From Ficedula albicollis (taxonomy: Eukaryota > Chordata > Aves > Passeriformes > Muscicapidae), in contig NC_021673.1 of assembly GCF_000247815.1 (NCBI RefSeq), positions 35,056,194-35,120,193 on the forward strand: a stretch of DNA of 64,000 nucleotides, given 5' to 3'. Within the stretch, counting starts at the first letter, position 1; each line of letters opens with the position of its first letter. Shown one piece after another: positions 40,822 through 55,127 of the stretch. Position numbers and translations under genes: made by a program. The notes under the pieces are model-generated. The model worked only from the letters and a program-made list of their open reading frames with translations, searched no databases and was not told the DNA's origin.

Positions 40822-43800
40822 TCTGTGGGGCCCTGAAGTTTTAAGTGACACACAGCTATGTACTATGCTTATATGTCACTCCTGAGACTTGTATTAGTAT
40901 AATAAGCCATTGGAGAGATTATTCATTGTATGTAATTAAGATGTTGGTTAACCGTGACATCCAGAATGAGCATTAGAGCAGAGACACTTTGCTAAATCTG
41001 TTGCAGTATTCCAAGTCATCAAGATATCAGTTTGATTGACAGATCAGATAATCTCTTTAGTAATCCCCTGAATTCTAAACACAGAAACCCGTAACTCATC
41101 ATCAGATAAGAATATGTTGCGTTTATATTTTAAAGTGATGGAGGACAGCATTTCATCCGGCTGGGTTTATCCACACACTGCATAAGGTTCTTAGAGCATC
41201 TCTGTTTCAAAATGAAGCTTAACTTTAGTAGCATCAGGCAGGCTTATCCTTTAATGCCAATGACACGTTCTTGCAGAGGTTCTGCTTGTTGGTTTGGGGT
41301 TTTTTTACAAGGCACTAACGATGTAATAAAGATTAATTAGTGTAAGTTATAGTGTCTGAAATGTATACATCCAAGCTGTTATATGTGTCAATGGAGATCC
41401 ATTATGACAATAATGGGCATTTTATTCTCAATAGGGATTGCTCTATTTGCCAGTATGAGATGTGTTTTCTTTATTAAGACAAAACCAGTGAGGAGAGCCC
41501 AGATTTGAGTACAGCTGAAATAAGAGCCTTGCTTTACACAGCATGATAAATTTTGTAAACACTATTACTTTGCTTTCATTACGTATTCCTGCTGGTATTA
41601 TTTCACGGCGTCAGCTCTTTTACCAGCTTTTATTTGGCATCATGTTAAATCAAGCCATCAGAACATGCTTAGCACCTCATAGCTTAAAAAAAAAACAAAA
41701 TCAATGTGGCATTTTATGAAGGACAAGTACATGAATTTCAAATATAATCTGTGTATCCATATAAATATCTGGCCAGGTCTAGATGACCCATCAGATGAAA
41801 AACATTAAAGCTCACTGAACTTCTGCAGCCAATAACACACAAGGGAATGTGGTGGATAGCAGCACCTCTGTATGCTTGGACATCCCATAATCCAGTTAAG
41901 CAAGCTTCCACACTCACTACTGGATCAGAGAGAGGTGATGACTAGTGCAAAGCCCAAATCCATCCTTGTCTATGGTTCCATATTGGCCATTGAGACATAC
42001 TCCTGCCATCTCCTCATTCCACCATCACTTTAAATTGTTAGAAGACTTAAACTGATTTTAAAGCCATTATCAAGATATTTTTAAATGAATATGAAATGCA
42101 GAAGTAGGATATTTGCCACAAACTTACTGCTTAAATGCAACAAACACTAGTAGCAAATGTGTTGCTTGCATCATTTTGAGTGCATAAGGCAGTTATTAAA
42201 CTTCAGGGCTTGATCTGGTTTCCGAAAAGGCCATCAGTTACACGGGATGGGCAATTCCTCACTAGGCTGAAGGCATTTCCAAATCCCCCACAGCAGCCTG
42301 GTCCCGGTGTGGCATTCAGCCAAATGGGCAGTGCTTCTCCAATTCCCAGGTTGTCACACTAGAGGGTTTTCCTTTGTCTGTGTTTCTCAAAGGAATACTT
42401 CTGCCATGCACCCTTAGAAATAGTTTCTCAACACTGTTTTACTAACTTGAGATTTTACATAGTATTCTTCTGTGAATAGCATTTCTTGGATTTTATGCAT
42501 TTGGGCTAGGACATTAGCCTTTACAAAAGTACATTCAGATGTCTAAATTAGATATTGTTTTCTCTGGGGTACTTCTTGTTTGTTTCCCTACTTATTTTTA
42601 AGCTGTAGTCTGCAAGAAGGTTCACTGTCCCACTCTTTTGTGATTCAAAGTCTGATCAAAGAATCTTTCTCAACATTTCAGCAGGAAAAAAGGTCTTGCG
42701 TGAGTTGAGATCAAGCATCAAGTCTTTCAGCCCTAGAGAAGCTTGGGAGACATTTCCAAGTATTTGAAATTGAAGGGGAAAAACAAGTCTATGGCAGGAG
42801 TGAATTCCCTGACACCTGGAGAAATGCTGCTCTTGCCTCTCCCCCTCACATGGCTCCCAGTTAAAACAGATTGCAACTTTTTCAGAGCAACATGAGTAGG
42901 GCTCAAGGCTGCATCTTCCACTCACTTTTTTCCACTAGGCTTTTTGCTAGCAGTTTCATCCAGGTTCACCTTAAAAGAGCAGAAAGAAAGTGAGGAGGGA
43001 GACATGAGAATAGGAAAGATCTCTCCTTCCTCTCCTAAATATAAATGAATGACTGTACTGAACCTCCAACAGAGAAATGCTCACCTCATTCCCTCTGATG
43101 GACAACTCATAGTCCAAGGGGACTTTTCAGGCAACTTGAGGGTTGCACACCTTGTATACAGTGTCTGCCTGAAATCTTGTGGTTGTACTGGCACAGAACT
43201 GGGACTGAGGGTTCAGCAGTGGTTGAAGCAACAGGATACCTGTTCATAGATTTTCTTTGATCCAGAGAAATGTCTGTGCTTGGCTTTGTACCTCTGGGAC
43301 AGCATTACAAGTGCATACAACAGCACAGCCTAAGGAAATCGGTAATAACAAACAGCACACACACCAAAAACCACCCATGCTGTAGGGATTGAAATATTAA
43401 TGGACTATGCCTCAAGAGAGCCACAAAAACATGCAACATTGTCAAATATCACTGACTCTGATCTGCTTGTTTAAGATCTCAAGATTAAAGTTGGATAAGT
43501 AAGAAAACCCTTTCCACAAAACCTTCATCTTCTCAGAAACAAAGATATCATCGAGCCGGGTGTGTAATAAATTCATAATTTCCTGAAATAATATGAAGTG
43601 TCTGGGAAACCCAGCCCTCAGGATCCCAGACAGCTACACTGACAGAGCAGGCAACTTTTAGTAGAAGAGATGAGGGTTCACGTGATCTTGACCAGCTCTG
43701 GCCTTCAGTCACAGCTCCTGCTGTTGAGCCCTACACCACACATCCAGAGAGCTGCCCAAGCACCAGTGTCTGGGTTTGCTTTCTGTAAATAAAAGTCAAT

Positions 43801-46800
43801 ACAAACTATTACTCTGCTGTTGATCAGTATCCCACTTGTGGACGGTGAAAGAACACTTTGCTTTGTAGGTTTGACTTTGGGATTAAGACTAAGCTATCAT
43901 AAGGTTTCCTCCATTGAACTCTGAAGTCAGAGCTTCATGTTACTTTCCATACATTAATCATTCCTAGAGCTCAAAATATGTTCATTTGCTTAATATGAAT
44001 CCCTTAATGTGCGGTGTGAACATGTATTCACTGAAGATCCCATCTGTGCTTTGGCATATTTATAATTAGATGCACAATTCATCAGTCAGTTGCAGAAGAT
44101 TTTTTTTTTTTTTTGGTAAACAAATCACTGCCCCAATTTGAAATTATATATTAAAATGCTTCAATTATATGTCTTTTACTATGAATGAACCTTTTCCTAG
44201 TAACAGCATTGCACCTGAAGTAATTAAATAGACGTGGAGCTTATAATCACAACAGAAATTGCATTCTCAGTTAACAATTCTAAAGTTCTATTGATGAAAA
44301 TTCCTACTGATTACAATTCCTATTGATTGAAAGTGATTTTAATCAGTTCAGTTGTTTTTTTAGAGGATTGACTACAAAATAAATACTCTTTTCCCATATG
44401 AGAATATTCGCATTACCGGGAGCCATACAGGGATGAAGCTTAAAATTCGGTGTTGGTTTACTTTGTCTAGCTGTCTCCTCTGAAGGGAAAAACAACTCTT
44501 CTTTTGAAGACACTCAGCACCATAATTTTAAATGCAGGAGCATATCCATCTCCAACAGACAAGACACTAGAAAATTTTTTAAAGTCCATTTCTGAGACTG
44601 CCAAACAGCTCAGCCAGTGCAAACGTCTACCTGCTTGAATTCTTAAATTCTTCATCTACCTTCTTAAATTCTTACTGAGTAAGCACAGGGATCAGCTATA
44701 AAAGAAATTTTTCAAATGTAAAACCCAAACCCTTAGCATCACTAATAAAAAATAAGCTTTCTAAAAAACTCTCTTTTTTTTAATATTATGCACCCGTAGT
44801 ATTTCTCATTGCTCTTTTTTTCTGAGATGTATAAACCTTACATTTATGGCAAAAATAAGCATTGGTGTGGAATAACTAACGTGAGCCATTCGGATTACTT
44901 CAGCCTTCGGTGGGGTTGTGGTCTAGGATTTCCCAAATCTCATATCAGTGACAGCCTCAGCCAGATCAGCTCTCTATTCATTGTTCCAACCCACAGTGAT
45001 TATCGGTATTTTGCCACAAATTGTACTGACTTGAAAGTGTATTTCAGTGTGAAGAGCATAAGCTAGTGGCTCTGAAGTCATCACTGTGACACTGCACAAA
45101 CTAAACATCTGCCTGGTTGGGTACTCTGAGAAAACCCAGTAACTGGCTCCATTTTGGAGATAAAAATTTCACTCCAGGAGCTGAGTTACTGCTGCCATCC
45201 TGCTTATTCAGGGATGCATGGCAATGAGCTTTATGAAAACCCTTAGAGAACCAGCACTGAAGTCTCCATCTGGGCAAAAATTCAGTTGCAAGTCCACCAG
45301 TTCTGGCCTATGGAGTATAACACCATAATACATGCTAACATATCTGAGACAATACTGTTCTAAACCACACCACCTTTCTAATTTTCACATGATCCATAAG
45401 AGCATAATTGAGTCAGGAATTCCATCGCAGTAGGAAAGACTCACTTTTCCCTCTGTCATGCATAGTATGGACAGGCTTACAAAAAATGCCTGTAATTGGA
45501 GCCATGAACACCTGAACTTCAACAGAGGCCAACTGTCAAAATACTGTAAGTTCATTTTCAGATCAAATATCCTCAATGGTTCCTTGGCACAGTACCGTTG
45601 TTTAGGCATTAGAGTGCACAAGTCTTCCTAGAAGGATCTTGGCTAAGAGAAGCTGCTGTCCTGTGTTTTAATCTTTTGGAACCCTGGCTCTGTGTGCTGA
45701 TATTTACCGTCAGCTCCAGAATTCTGCCCTATTGTGACCTCATCCTAGTGTCTAACCTCAGGTTGGAGATGTGCTTTGCATTCCTTGGCACTGTAATGCT
45801 ATTTCTGACGACAAACGATATCCTGTGTCAGTGGAGGACACCTGCAAATATTCTGATAAATCAGATTGTCTAATTTTTTTTTAATTTAAAAAAAATCAAG
45901 TGTATTAAAACCATTTGAATTGTGTGATAGATAAATCATCTGAGAAACTGCAACACACAGAAAAGATCCAGGACCCAGAGTCTGGCAATTTCTTTAAAAT
46001 TTCATACAAGTCGAGATGACAAACAGATGGCACAGCTAGGAAAATCTAGACGGCAAAATATAACCCCCATGTCACTTTAATGATGCCTCAGCTTATCACA
46101 GCCTATATTTTAAATCAACTTATAAAGTATTTTTCTAAATCATAAAACTCTCTTGAGCTCTATTTTCTAAAGACAAACTGGTCTGTAAAGATGCATCAGT
46201 CAAGCAGAAGATTAATTCCTGTTGTACCAAGTTGTTGTTTTTGGCACAGAAGTCAATATTTATAAGACAGAAAGCAGCTGCAGCACGCAAGTTAGCATAG
46301 TGCATAAATCTTTGCAGCAGGTTATAGCAAGATGATGATACTATCCACAGGTAACACGATGGAAGCACTGCCACAACAGAGCCTTCCTAATGGTGGTCAT
46401 CCATTTACCAGTGTGAGCCACGCTAATGAGGTCACACTGATTCACTTCATGTCATTTCCCCTTTGGAAGCAATCAGCACAAATATAAACCAGTAATACAT
46501 TAGAAGAGGTCACCCAGCGCAGTAGCTCTGCAAAGAGTGAGCTGTTTGTATAGGACTCCGAGCCAGATCCGAGCCTGCCTGCAGCAATAGGACGTGTGGC
46601 TACTGACATCAGGGCCTGGGAAGCAGATTAACCCCCTGTCCCCATGAAAGCTGGCTGAGGTAAAGCACTGCCTCAGCTCTGCCTGGTGCAGCTCTTCATC
46701 CCCCTCTCTCATCACCCCTCCACATCGGTGCTGGGGGTCGCGGGAAGGGCAGAGGGTTAACTCTCAATTTTCCTTCTGCTGATTGAAGCTTTTGCCTCCT

Positions 46801-47492
46801 GCCTGGTGCTGCTGGATGGCAGCTTTGGGGCAGCAGAGGGACAGGGGCACAGCACTGCCAGGAGCTGTGGCAGATGTGTTCTGCCTCCCTCACAGGGGGA
46901 CAAGAGACTTGTCATTTGAGAGACATACTGGCTCCTTCCCCATCACTCCACTTCTCTTGCTTGAGGAATGAGACCAGGAATGAGACACCCACTGTCCCTT
47001 TCCCCCACAACAGAGACCTGCTGTGGTCAGCAACAGGGTCAGGGCACGTTGGATAATGCCTGACCAACCAACCAGGAGAGCCCCAGCAATCCCTTTGCCT
47101 TCCATATCTTCAGCCCAGCAATCATTCCCTTCCATGGCATATGATGAGCTCTGCAGTGGAGAGGCTAGAGCTGATCTAGTTTTTGATGTGCAAGGTTATA
47201 CAGGTGTTCCATATCTCTGTGTCCTTTTCCCAGTGCTGAAATTGAAGATATCAAATCCCTTGGCACAGTATTAGGTCTGAAACTAGAAGTGAAGGAAGTT
47301 CAGCCTATCAAAGTACTTGGGTATTTCTCCCCCTTCTTGAGAAGTCTGTCGTGCCAAAATTTGGGGGTTCTAGCACTTTTCACATGAGTGTAGCTACTCA
47401 CTTACCAGACAAATGCAGTTTCAAGCCCATGGCTCTCTCTCTAGCCACTGCTGCACTAGCTCTGACATTTCCAGCCTCACTTGACCAAAGTA
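40822..47492. other. Noncoding intergenic DNA
   Basis: No gene recognised. A T run lies at about 44,100-44,115. The segment near 46,560-47,100 is somewhat more GC-rich than its surroundings but is not CpG-dense enough to call an island. Confidence 0.55.
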
Positions 47493-47555
47493 GTTGTAGG
47501 CAAAGACGTTTTAAATTTAATTATAAGGTTGTAGGCAAAGACGTTTTAAATTTAA
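47493..47555. repeat. Short tandem duplication, 35-bp period
   Basis: The segment 'gttgtaggcaaagacgtttt' followed by 'aaatttaat' starts at 47,493 and again at 47,528, identical over the shared 28 bases. Confidence 0.9.
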
Positions 47556-50500
47556 TGCTGAATTGATGCAGATTGAGCCCACATGGGAGGAAAATACAGC
47601 AGAAATGTGGAACCCTATTATAAGAATTTATCAGTGTACATTCTGCATGCCTTATAAATTTCACTAGCACAATCATCTATTTCGTTCCTAGAAGAGAAAA
47701 AGCTATATTAATTTCTTGAAATAGGCAACAGAAAGAGATTGACTTGAAATAAACAAAATAGTTGAAATTAAATTTTCTTGGCAAGATTTGCTTGTGTTGT
47801 TCGTCAAATAAATGTACATTATGTCTTGCACTGTTACTCAGCTGTGATCCTGTAATGTGTTCTCTGCATCCTGTCAGACATATGATCCTTTGTCCCATAA
47901 TAGACCCAACTATCTCACAACCAGCTGAGCTCAGGGTCATCCCAGGGTCAGGCTGGTTAAAGATGGCTGTCAGTTCTCTGCCTGACTCACAGACGAACTT
48001 TAAATCACCTTTATCTTACTTGTGCTGATGTTTTCCAGCCATCACCGCAGCAGGAGCTGTAGCATCTACGTACAATGTGGGGAAATGTCTTACAGCATCC
48101 CTGAAAATTTCTCTGTGGATCTGCAATGTGCAGTGCTCTCAATATAAAGAAAGTGCAGCTTGATGCATAATGTGAAATGGGAACTATTTCAAATACCTTT
48201 ATGCAAGGTAGTTAACAATATGGTTCTCATCCATCTTGCAAATGAAAACAATCATTCAGAGGATGAAATATCACCTTTCAGATCAGAAATATAATTATTA
48301 CTTAGCCTGAAATTTCCAGCAAAAAGAGTATTTGCATAAGAAGGACAGATAATCTGGGAAATGCATCACCTAATGTTTTCAATGTGACAAATACCTCTCT
48401 TCAGCTTCTGCAGCTATACAACTTCTTAATGTTTGTCACTATTCTCCAAGGTATAGAAGAAAGACATGCCTTAATTGTAAATTTACACATGCTTTATTAC
48501 CAGTGCAATGGCATAAACACATTTAAAGATTGTCATTCCAGTTAATTATGCTGATTCTGACATGCACCTATCTCATCTAAAACTGATAGTGCCTTTTGAC
48601 CAGTTAGTAACATCACAATGTGTTATGTCTTTCTCTCTAAAATTAAGCATGTTAGGGGCCAGAGAACGGCAGGAGAAAAGAATCCCTGCATATCAAGTAA
48701 ACACCAACAGATCAGCAGCCAAACCCCCTTTTAAGAAAACTGTAGACAGCTGAACCCCAGCACATGTTCTGCATTTCTATGTCTGTTTCAGCCACAGCAC
48801 ACCTGCCCCAGGCAAAGACAACAATCTCCATTATGCCTAATAGTAAATAACACTGCTCCAGCCCCTCAGAAACTCTTGGCCTTGTTCTCAATGTGTAGTA
48901 CCCAGCACCCAAGCAGATGGTAACACTTATTAAAGATGTTAAAGCAGAAGAAAAGACAGCAGAAAAGGAGGCAACTATTAGAGGACACGTTGTGACAAGG
49001 GAAAAAACAATTTTCATGTTTTCCCTGCAGCAGAAGTCTGTGAATTTCAGACTGAAGAAATATGGGGGAAGACGTGAAATTAACAGCAAAAAACAAACAA
49101 GCATCCAATGGCAATAAAACATCACCCTTACCTTCAGCAGAGTTATCAGTGCTCAGATCAAAGCCTCATTTTCAAACCTCACACTGGGAAGGAAGGAAGG
49201 AAGGAAGGAAGGAAGGAAGGTAACTGCTTTTATAAAAAATGTATTAAAAAATCTTCAAGTCATTATTTTTCTCTCCTGTGATCCACATGCCTTTTAAAGA
49301 AAAGCAAGCTTTTACATTCTATCAAAAGCGTAAAACCATGGGTGATGGTAGGCAAACTAAAGAGTGCAAAAACCTTGAAGAAAAAAACTTGAGGAATTAA
49401 AAATGCATTGAATAACAGCAGTCCTGTTGGACAGTCACGTAAATTGTAACTTGAAATGCATCTCTGTGTAATACAGAATTTCACACTGTGCTTGGGAAAG
49501 GAGAAGATATCACAACTGAGGACTCTCCTGTATGCTGTGCACCCACTCCTGCTCCTGCTGGGCAGCAGTCTGTCCTCACAGATACCCCACTGCTCTCTAG
49601 CCAGTATTCTTGGGGCAATGGCAGCTGTGTCCAACAGAACCCCTGCACAGTTTTCCTTCTTCCTTCTTCACACAAGCCTTGCCCTATTGACCACCCTCAT
49701 TCTAAACTCCACCAAAGGCTGGAGAACATAAGCTCATGAAGTCTGGAAACCTGGAAAGGCTTGAATCACCAGTGAACAGATGCTGAAGACCTTGTCTCAT
49801 AGCTGTGGATAAGCATCTGGGAAACATCTAGATAAAGATTATTTTTAATATTCTTTTAAGTAGGAGGAAGGAGCAAGGAAGGATTCATTTCCTCCATTTT
49901 CCTAAAAAGAATTTTGCAGCTCTTCAGCTTTTGAGTACATCTAGAATTCATTTTGCTGGTCAAGAAAAAGCCACATTTTCAGTAGTGGCATTCTGGCTAA
50001 GCCCACATACTCCTGCTCACAATTAAAGGGACGTTCTCATGTGACAGGTCAATGAGTGTCCTTCAGGTCCAGCTGACAGGGTCTCTGGAGCAGAGCACAG
50101 TGCCTGCCTTCAGACAAACTCACATGAAGCAGGTATATCTCAAGACAGTGACAGATTTCATTCCTTTCTCCCTCTTCTTTCCAAGCTCAGGGAGTGGTTT
50201 CCTCATTAGTAGTGTGACTTTTGGGGCTACTTCCATACTCCTTTTTCTGAGAAATTCCCCACTGAAACTACTATATCTTTTTGTATAGCACAAATACAGC
50301 AGGAGTTAACATTTTGTGATGAAAGGAAATCTATTTGATGCCTGATGGCATTTTTTTACTCTAAATATTTTGCTACAATAATAAAATAAAATAAAATCCT
50401 ACCCTCTGAGATGTAAACAATATATCTCAGATTACTTCATCTTCACTTAAATGCAGATTGTTTTTTACAAAGGCTGATATATATTTCTTACCCTGAAGAA

Positions 50501-53500
50501 TATTTAAAGACAAATCTAAGGCTCAGGCTGAACTCCATCACTTTTAGTGCTGCTGCTCCAAACTAATATGGAATTGCACTAAACAAAATACATGCTTTAA
50601 GGATTAAAAACATGAAATAACATGCCTCATTCTCATGAACCCTAAAGGACACACCTATGCACCCCCAGATGGGTCTTTTCCTTCAACATAGACACTTCAG
50701 ACATGTCAGCACACGGAGCAGCTCTCAAAGGTGCTTCACCAAGGAAAATGCATATTGGAATTTCCTATATGTAGTAACAGCATCCTTCTCACTTTGAGGT
50801 TCCATGCTGAGTGCAGACACCAGGGGTGCAGGGGACCCTGTGCAGCTGCGTGGGGATTGCTGTCTCACGTGGCTGAACATGCATCCTGCCCTCAAGGAAA
50901 GGGGCCAGGTTTGTCTTAGCCAACACACACCTGAATGCAGTTAATATTGTTCAGCTCTTCCATTCATCTCCTGGCCAGTATCTCGGTCTCTAAGAGGAAA
51001 GGAATTTTATGAAATAAAGATCTAAGGGCTGAAAGTGTGCGTGCAGAGGAGTGGGGGGCGGGGAGTGTGACAAACCTTGCGGCCCATGTGAAAGGTTGCT
51101 TTGCTTCTAGACCAAAGGGGAGGAGGCCTGATCCTGCTCCCATGCTAGATAAGCAGATATCCTGCAGGCAAGCAAAGCTGGCAACAGGCTGAAATCGTGG
51201 TGAGAGTTGAAAAGCTTGTTTTTCTATATGCACAACAAACCAGAAACGTTGACAGAAAAGTAAAAGAACATCTGCTCATGCTGATCTATGGATGCTTTTC
51301 CTGGATCCATTAACCTCCTTTCTTTGTCTGTCTCTCTTTTTTTCCTAAACTGAAAATTATCATTTTAAATATTTCAAGGCTTTCATTTCTCTATTAATCA
51401 AATTAAATCTCCTTAGCTACAGTTAAAATACTCTGTGAGGTCCTTCGACCAAAGATTATCTGCCTCGCAATTAGAAGTCATTTTTAATACAACAGGCGGG
51501 AAATAGAGAACCACAGCTGTAGAATCAATACAACTATAAATTACATGGGAAAGGAAATGGTAGCATCCTAGCTTGAAACAACAGATTTATTATCAAAGAG
51601 GATGGTATTTTATCGACAGAGTACATAAGTTTTATAAAGAAAGAGAGAAGGAGACACAGAGAGAGAAATCAATGTTGACATGGGCTCACAGTTGCTTTAA
51701 ATGCTGCATTTGTGGTAACTAATTTTCATTTCTTTTTATAATTTATAAAATGTCACACTGAAAAATGTTTACTGGCTAAAAAATCCTGTGTGGAGAATTT
51801 TCTAAGGCAAAACTCCACTGATTTTAATGAATAAGATCTGTAGAAGAAGGTCCCATTATGTGTTGTGTATTTTATCCTGGTTAAGACTGGTTACTTAAAG
51901 GACTTCATCCATTCCCATATTTTGAACAATATCATAGTTCGAATCGCAGCTAAGATTTGTATTTAAACTTCAAAGATTTGTGGGGTTTTTTTTACTCCCA
52001 CCTACAGAATAGGGTGAGAAAAATTATTCTTTCTGATAGCAGCAAATACTTTATATGCATCACCTTCATCTTTCACAGTCAGAATTCATCTGTGGTTGGT
52101 TACATATAGGATACAAAAAAAAATCCCCGAACCTGTGATCAGAAGATTTGTTGCTAGATGTTCACTGCTTTCAGTGCACAGTCTGCCCTGCTGTCTTCCC
52201 AGTGAAAAGCGAAGGGGGAAATTTTTGCCTGTTGTTGAATATGGAGTTTCCAGTTAGGTTCTGATCCAAAGCCCAAGGTAATAACTATGTCTTCTTTTTC
52301 AGCTCCAACAAAAGTGAGAGTCACCTTGTATGGTTGGCCAGTCTCAAAACACATCATGGTATTCAAAAAAGGGGATCACATAGAGATTATCTGGATTCCT
52401 AGAGTCTCTCATCTGATTTGCAATCAAACTGTCTTGTTGGAGGGTCCTCAGCAGAATTTTCTGTAGGTTTGTCTGCATTCCTTAAAAACTTTACTGTATA
52501 AATGCTGTTCAACCCCTGGGGTGAGAAAGATGTGATCTGAAGAGAGAAAACTAATCTTTACTGGTGAATTACCAGGCTGAGTGAGGCTGATTTTTGGGTT
52601 TGCATTCTTGTGGGTCTCAGGTGAGCTGAGTCTCCCTGAGCAATGAGCCACAGTAGGTCCCACTCAAAGCCAAGATATGTATCAGGTATAAGCCTCAAAA
52701 TCTTTCCAATCTTTCAGTTTGTGAGCTGATTTGAAAGAAGCTTGGGTGATGCCTCTTGATGTGAATCTAAGATTTTGGGGACATACATGCTCCTATAGAT
52801 ATAGAAAAACACTGTATTTTTCCTGTGCAGTGGGATCTGAGCTCTGCCACTGAAGACAGGTCTTCTCAGAGCCTTTTTGCCCCACCCTCTATTTCTATGA
52901 TCACTGCCTTGCCTCATAGCACTGTCAGAAATACAGAAAATAAAATATACAGGGGGATGTAATGAACAGCAAAACCCCATGGGGTCCTGCCTGTCTGCAA
53001 TACCACTTCGATGTCTAAACATATTGTTCATGTTAATACTGCTTGCTGGTAGGAGTGTTCCTCCAAGATAACATTTTTGTGCAGTGAAATATGCATGGCT
53101 CTCAGATGGCTCAGCTCAGATGGGATCACCTTTCAGTTTCTAGACAGTGTTATTTTTTTACCCTTTTTTTTCCCCATCACAGCATGAAGAACACAACACT
53201 ACCCCGCCAATGCCTTTTGTTTTATGACCCATCTGTCCACAGAACTATGCAAGGATGTTAAATCCACTGACAGTGCAGAGCTGTGCTGCAAGAATTTTTT
53301 ATTTCTTGCAAAATATAGTAATGTGGTCCAAGTGTCTACCTTTGCTGGGTGCTAGTGGGAATATTTTGCAACTATGCTAAGAAAATAAATTGAGGTTTGG
53401 ATGACATTTCCACTGCAACTGATGTTTTGCAGCAGAGTTGAGGTAATATACCCATTGCAAAAGTAAAGAAAGAGCTTGGTTTTATTGGAACAGAAGAGTT

Positions 53501-53990
53501 TTAATTAAAACTGTGTAGAAATCCCCACTTCTGTGGCTTAGTCCCTCCCATGACCTTCACCTTCTTATGAAGTGGGAAGTTTGGACACGTGGTTGTTCTC
53601 CAAGACCTCTCCAATAAGCCCCCACTGCTCCCAGGAGGGGTCTGTGATTTTTACAGGTGTGCTTTGCACCTGAAGGTTCACTGGTGTGCAGTGGAGGAGG
53701 CCCCCTATTTCCACCACCAGCCTCATCCTCACCCCCATCTCTTTTCATTACTTAACGAAGCTGGTCTCCTGTGTTTTCTCTGCTCTTTATTGCTTGTCAC
53801 CGGGGCTGAGTGACTGCTGAAGATGAGAGGGGATGAGGAGTGTGAAGAGGGAAGCTTCTGCCTTTGGTCTGAGCCTGACGGGGAATGATGAAAAACACAT
53901 GGGCTATGAAAAAGTCCAGTCCAACTTTCTGTTTACCGAGCTCCCTGGAAACGTCAACATCTGTCACCAAGTTACCCCTAAAAGGGGCAG
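47556..53990. other. Noncoding intergenic DNA
   Basis: No gene recognised. It contains one GGAA microsatellite (listed separately) and a purine-rich patch near 51,640-51,668. The sequence becomes gradually richer in GC towards the right end. Confidence 0.55.
49187..49220. repeat. (GGAA)n microsatellite
   Basis: About 8.5 uninterrupted GGAA units. GGAA arrays can bind ETS-family factors, but nothing here shows use. Confidence 0.95.
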
Positions 53991-54119
53991 CCCCTTGCTA
54001 CGGGACCCCGATGGCAGGTCCCATCCCTCTTCCCCCAGCACGGGCTGGAGCGGAGGGGTGTTGACAGAGGGAAAGGGGGGTTATCCGGGATTTGGTGATG
54101 GCTGTATTAATAGACAAAG

Positions 54120-54360
54120 GACATCAGAAGCGATATCCCCGGCTCAGCGCTGCGGTGCCACCTCGGGCCCGCAGAGATGGGCTGGGTGCCGGGGCAGCCC
54201 TGGATGAGCCTGACTTTTGCCGTCCCCGCAGGCGGGTCCCGAGGGGGAGAGAGAGACCGGGAGCCGAGCTGGGTTCGGAGGAGCGCGGCCGCCTCGGACC
54301 GCGGCCCCGCCGCCCCGGGCCGGGCGCCGAGCGGAGCGGTCACAGCCCCGCTCCCTTGTT
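54120..54360. promoter_or_regulatory. CpG island about 9 kb 3' of HOXA1
   Basis: After more than 50 kb of CpG-poor sequence, this block is dense in CpG and includes 'gagcgcggccgcctcgg' and 'ccgccgccccgggccggg'. Islands of this kind usually mark promoters or CpG-rich developmental enhancers bound by Polycomb. No TATA box or reading frame of note is visible, and the short open frames here follow from the GC content. It could be the promoter of a noncoding transcript in the HOXA1 3' flank. That is inference. Confidence 0.6.
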
Positions 54361-54501
54361 ATTCCAACCCACACAACGAATTTTCCTCGTATTAGTAATT
54401 TCGCCAAGATCAAATACAAAGACAGCTGCTAATGAAATCGATCCCTACAAAATGTGTTAGAGAAGTGTTCAGTCAAAGTAGATATTTCCTTGTTCTTTCT
54501 T

Positions 54502-54619
54502 TTTCTCTAATTTATAATAGTCGATAGCACGTTGCAATTTTTTTCTTTCCTTTTATTTCCTTTCTCTAATTTATAATAGTCGATAGCATGTTGCAATTTT
54601 TTTCTTTCCTTTTATTTCC
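54502..54619. repeat. Tandem duplication, two 59-bp copies
   Basis: Copies at 54,502-54,560 and 54,561-54,619 begin 'tttctctaatttataatagt' and end 'ccttttatttcc'. One substitution is seen (C at 54,530, T at 54,589). A CT-rich tract follows to about 54,660. Confidence 0.9.
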
Positions 54620-55127
54620 TTTCCTTTCCTTTTCTTTTCTTTCCTTTTTTTTTTTTCCTTGCCCCACATGGGATAGAATTAGAACATGCGTAAGTACCTT
54701 GGCAAAGCCAAGCTTATCGAATGCAAAAAGGAGCCGCTGCTCAGCGCCGAGACACCGGGCAAGGCGAGCTCGTCCCTGGTTCTCCACCTCTCAGGCACTA
54801 TCTACAACTCTGGCGAGCAAAACCCTCCATGAGTCTTTGTACGTTCCTAATCCCCCCGCCTGCCGCTGGCTGCACCACGTCTGAGACCGATGTGAGAGCA
54901 GAAACGAGAGCTGTGACTGAGATTGGCTTCGTACCTCCCGCTGTCCCACTTGTATTTGGAGTTACTCGATTTTTTTTTTTTCCTTTTTGCTGCTTTTACT
55001 TTCTTGAGCCAGAGAAGTTTCGAAATGCTTCGAGTTTGTGTTTATAAAATGGGCACTCGTAGAATTCATCAACTGGCTACCGGTTTCATCATAGTCGATG
55101 CTGATCATTATTCGACCACATTTTTAC
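54620..55127. other. Noncoding sequence between duplications
   Basis: A CT/T-rich low-complexity tract (54,620-54,660) is followed by mixed sequence with scattered CpGs. Some of it has the unique, CpG-retaining look of conserved noncoding DNA, but conservation cannot be judged from one sequence. Confidence 0.5.

Noticed and set aside
53833..54460. Open frames of 122-124 codons in the CpG island
   Set aside because: High GC lowers stop frequency; overlapping frames on both strands and no recognisable domain.
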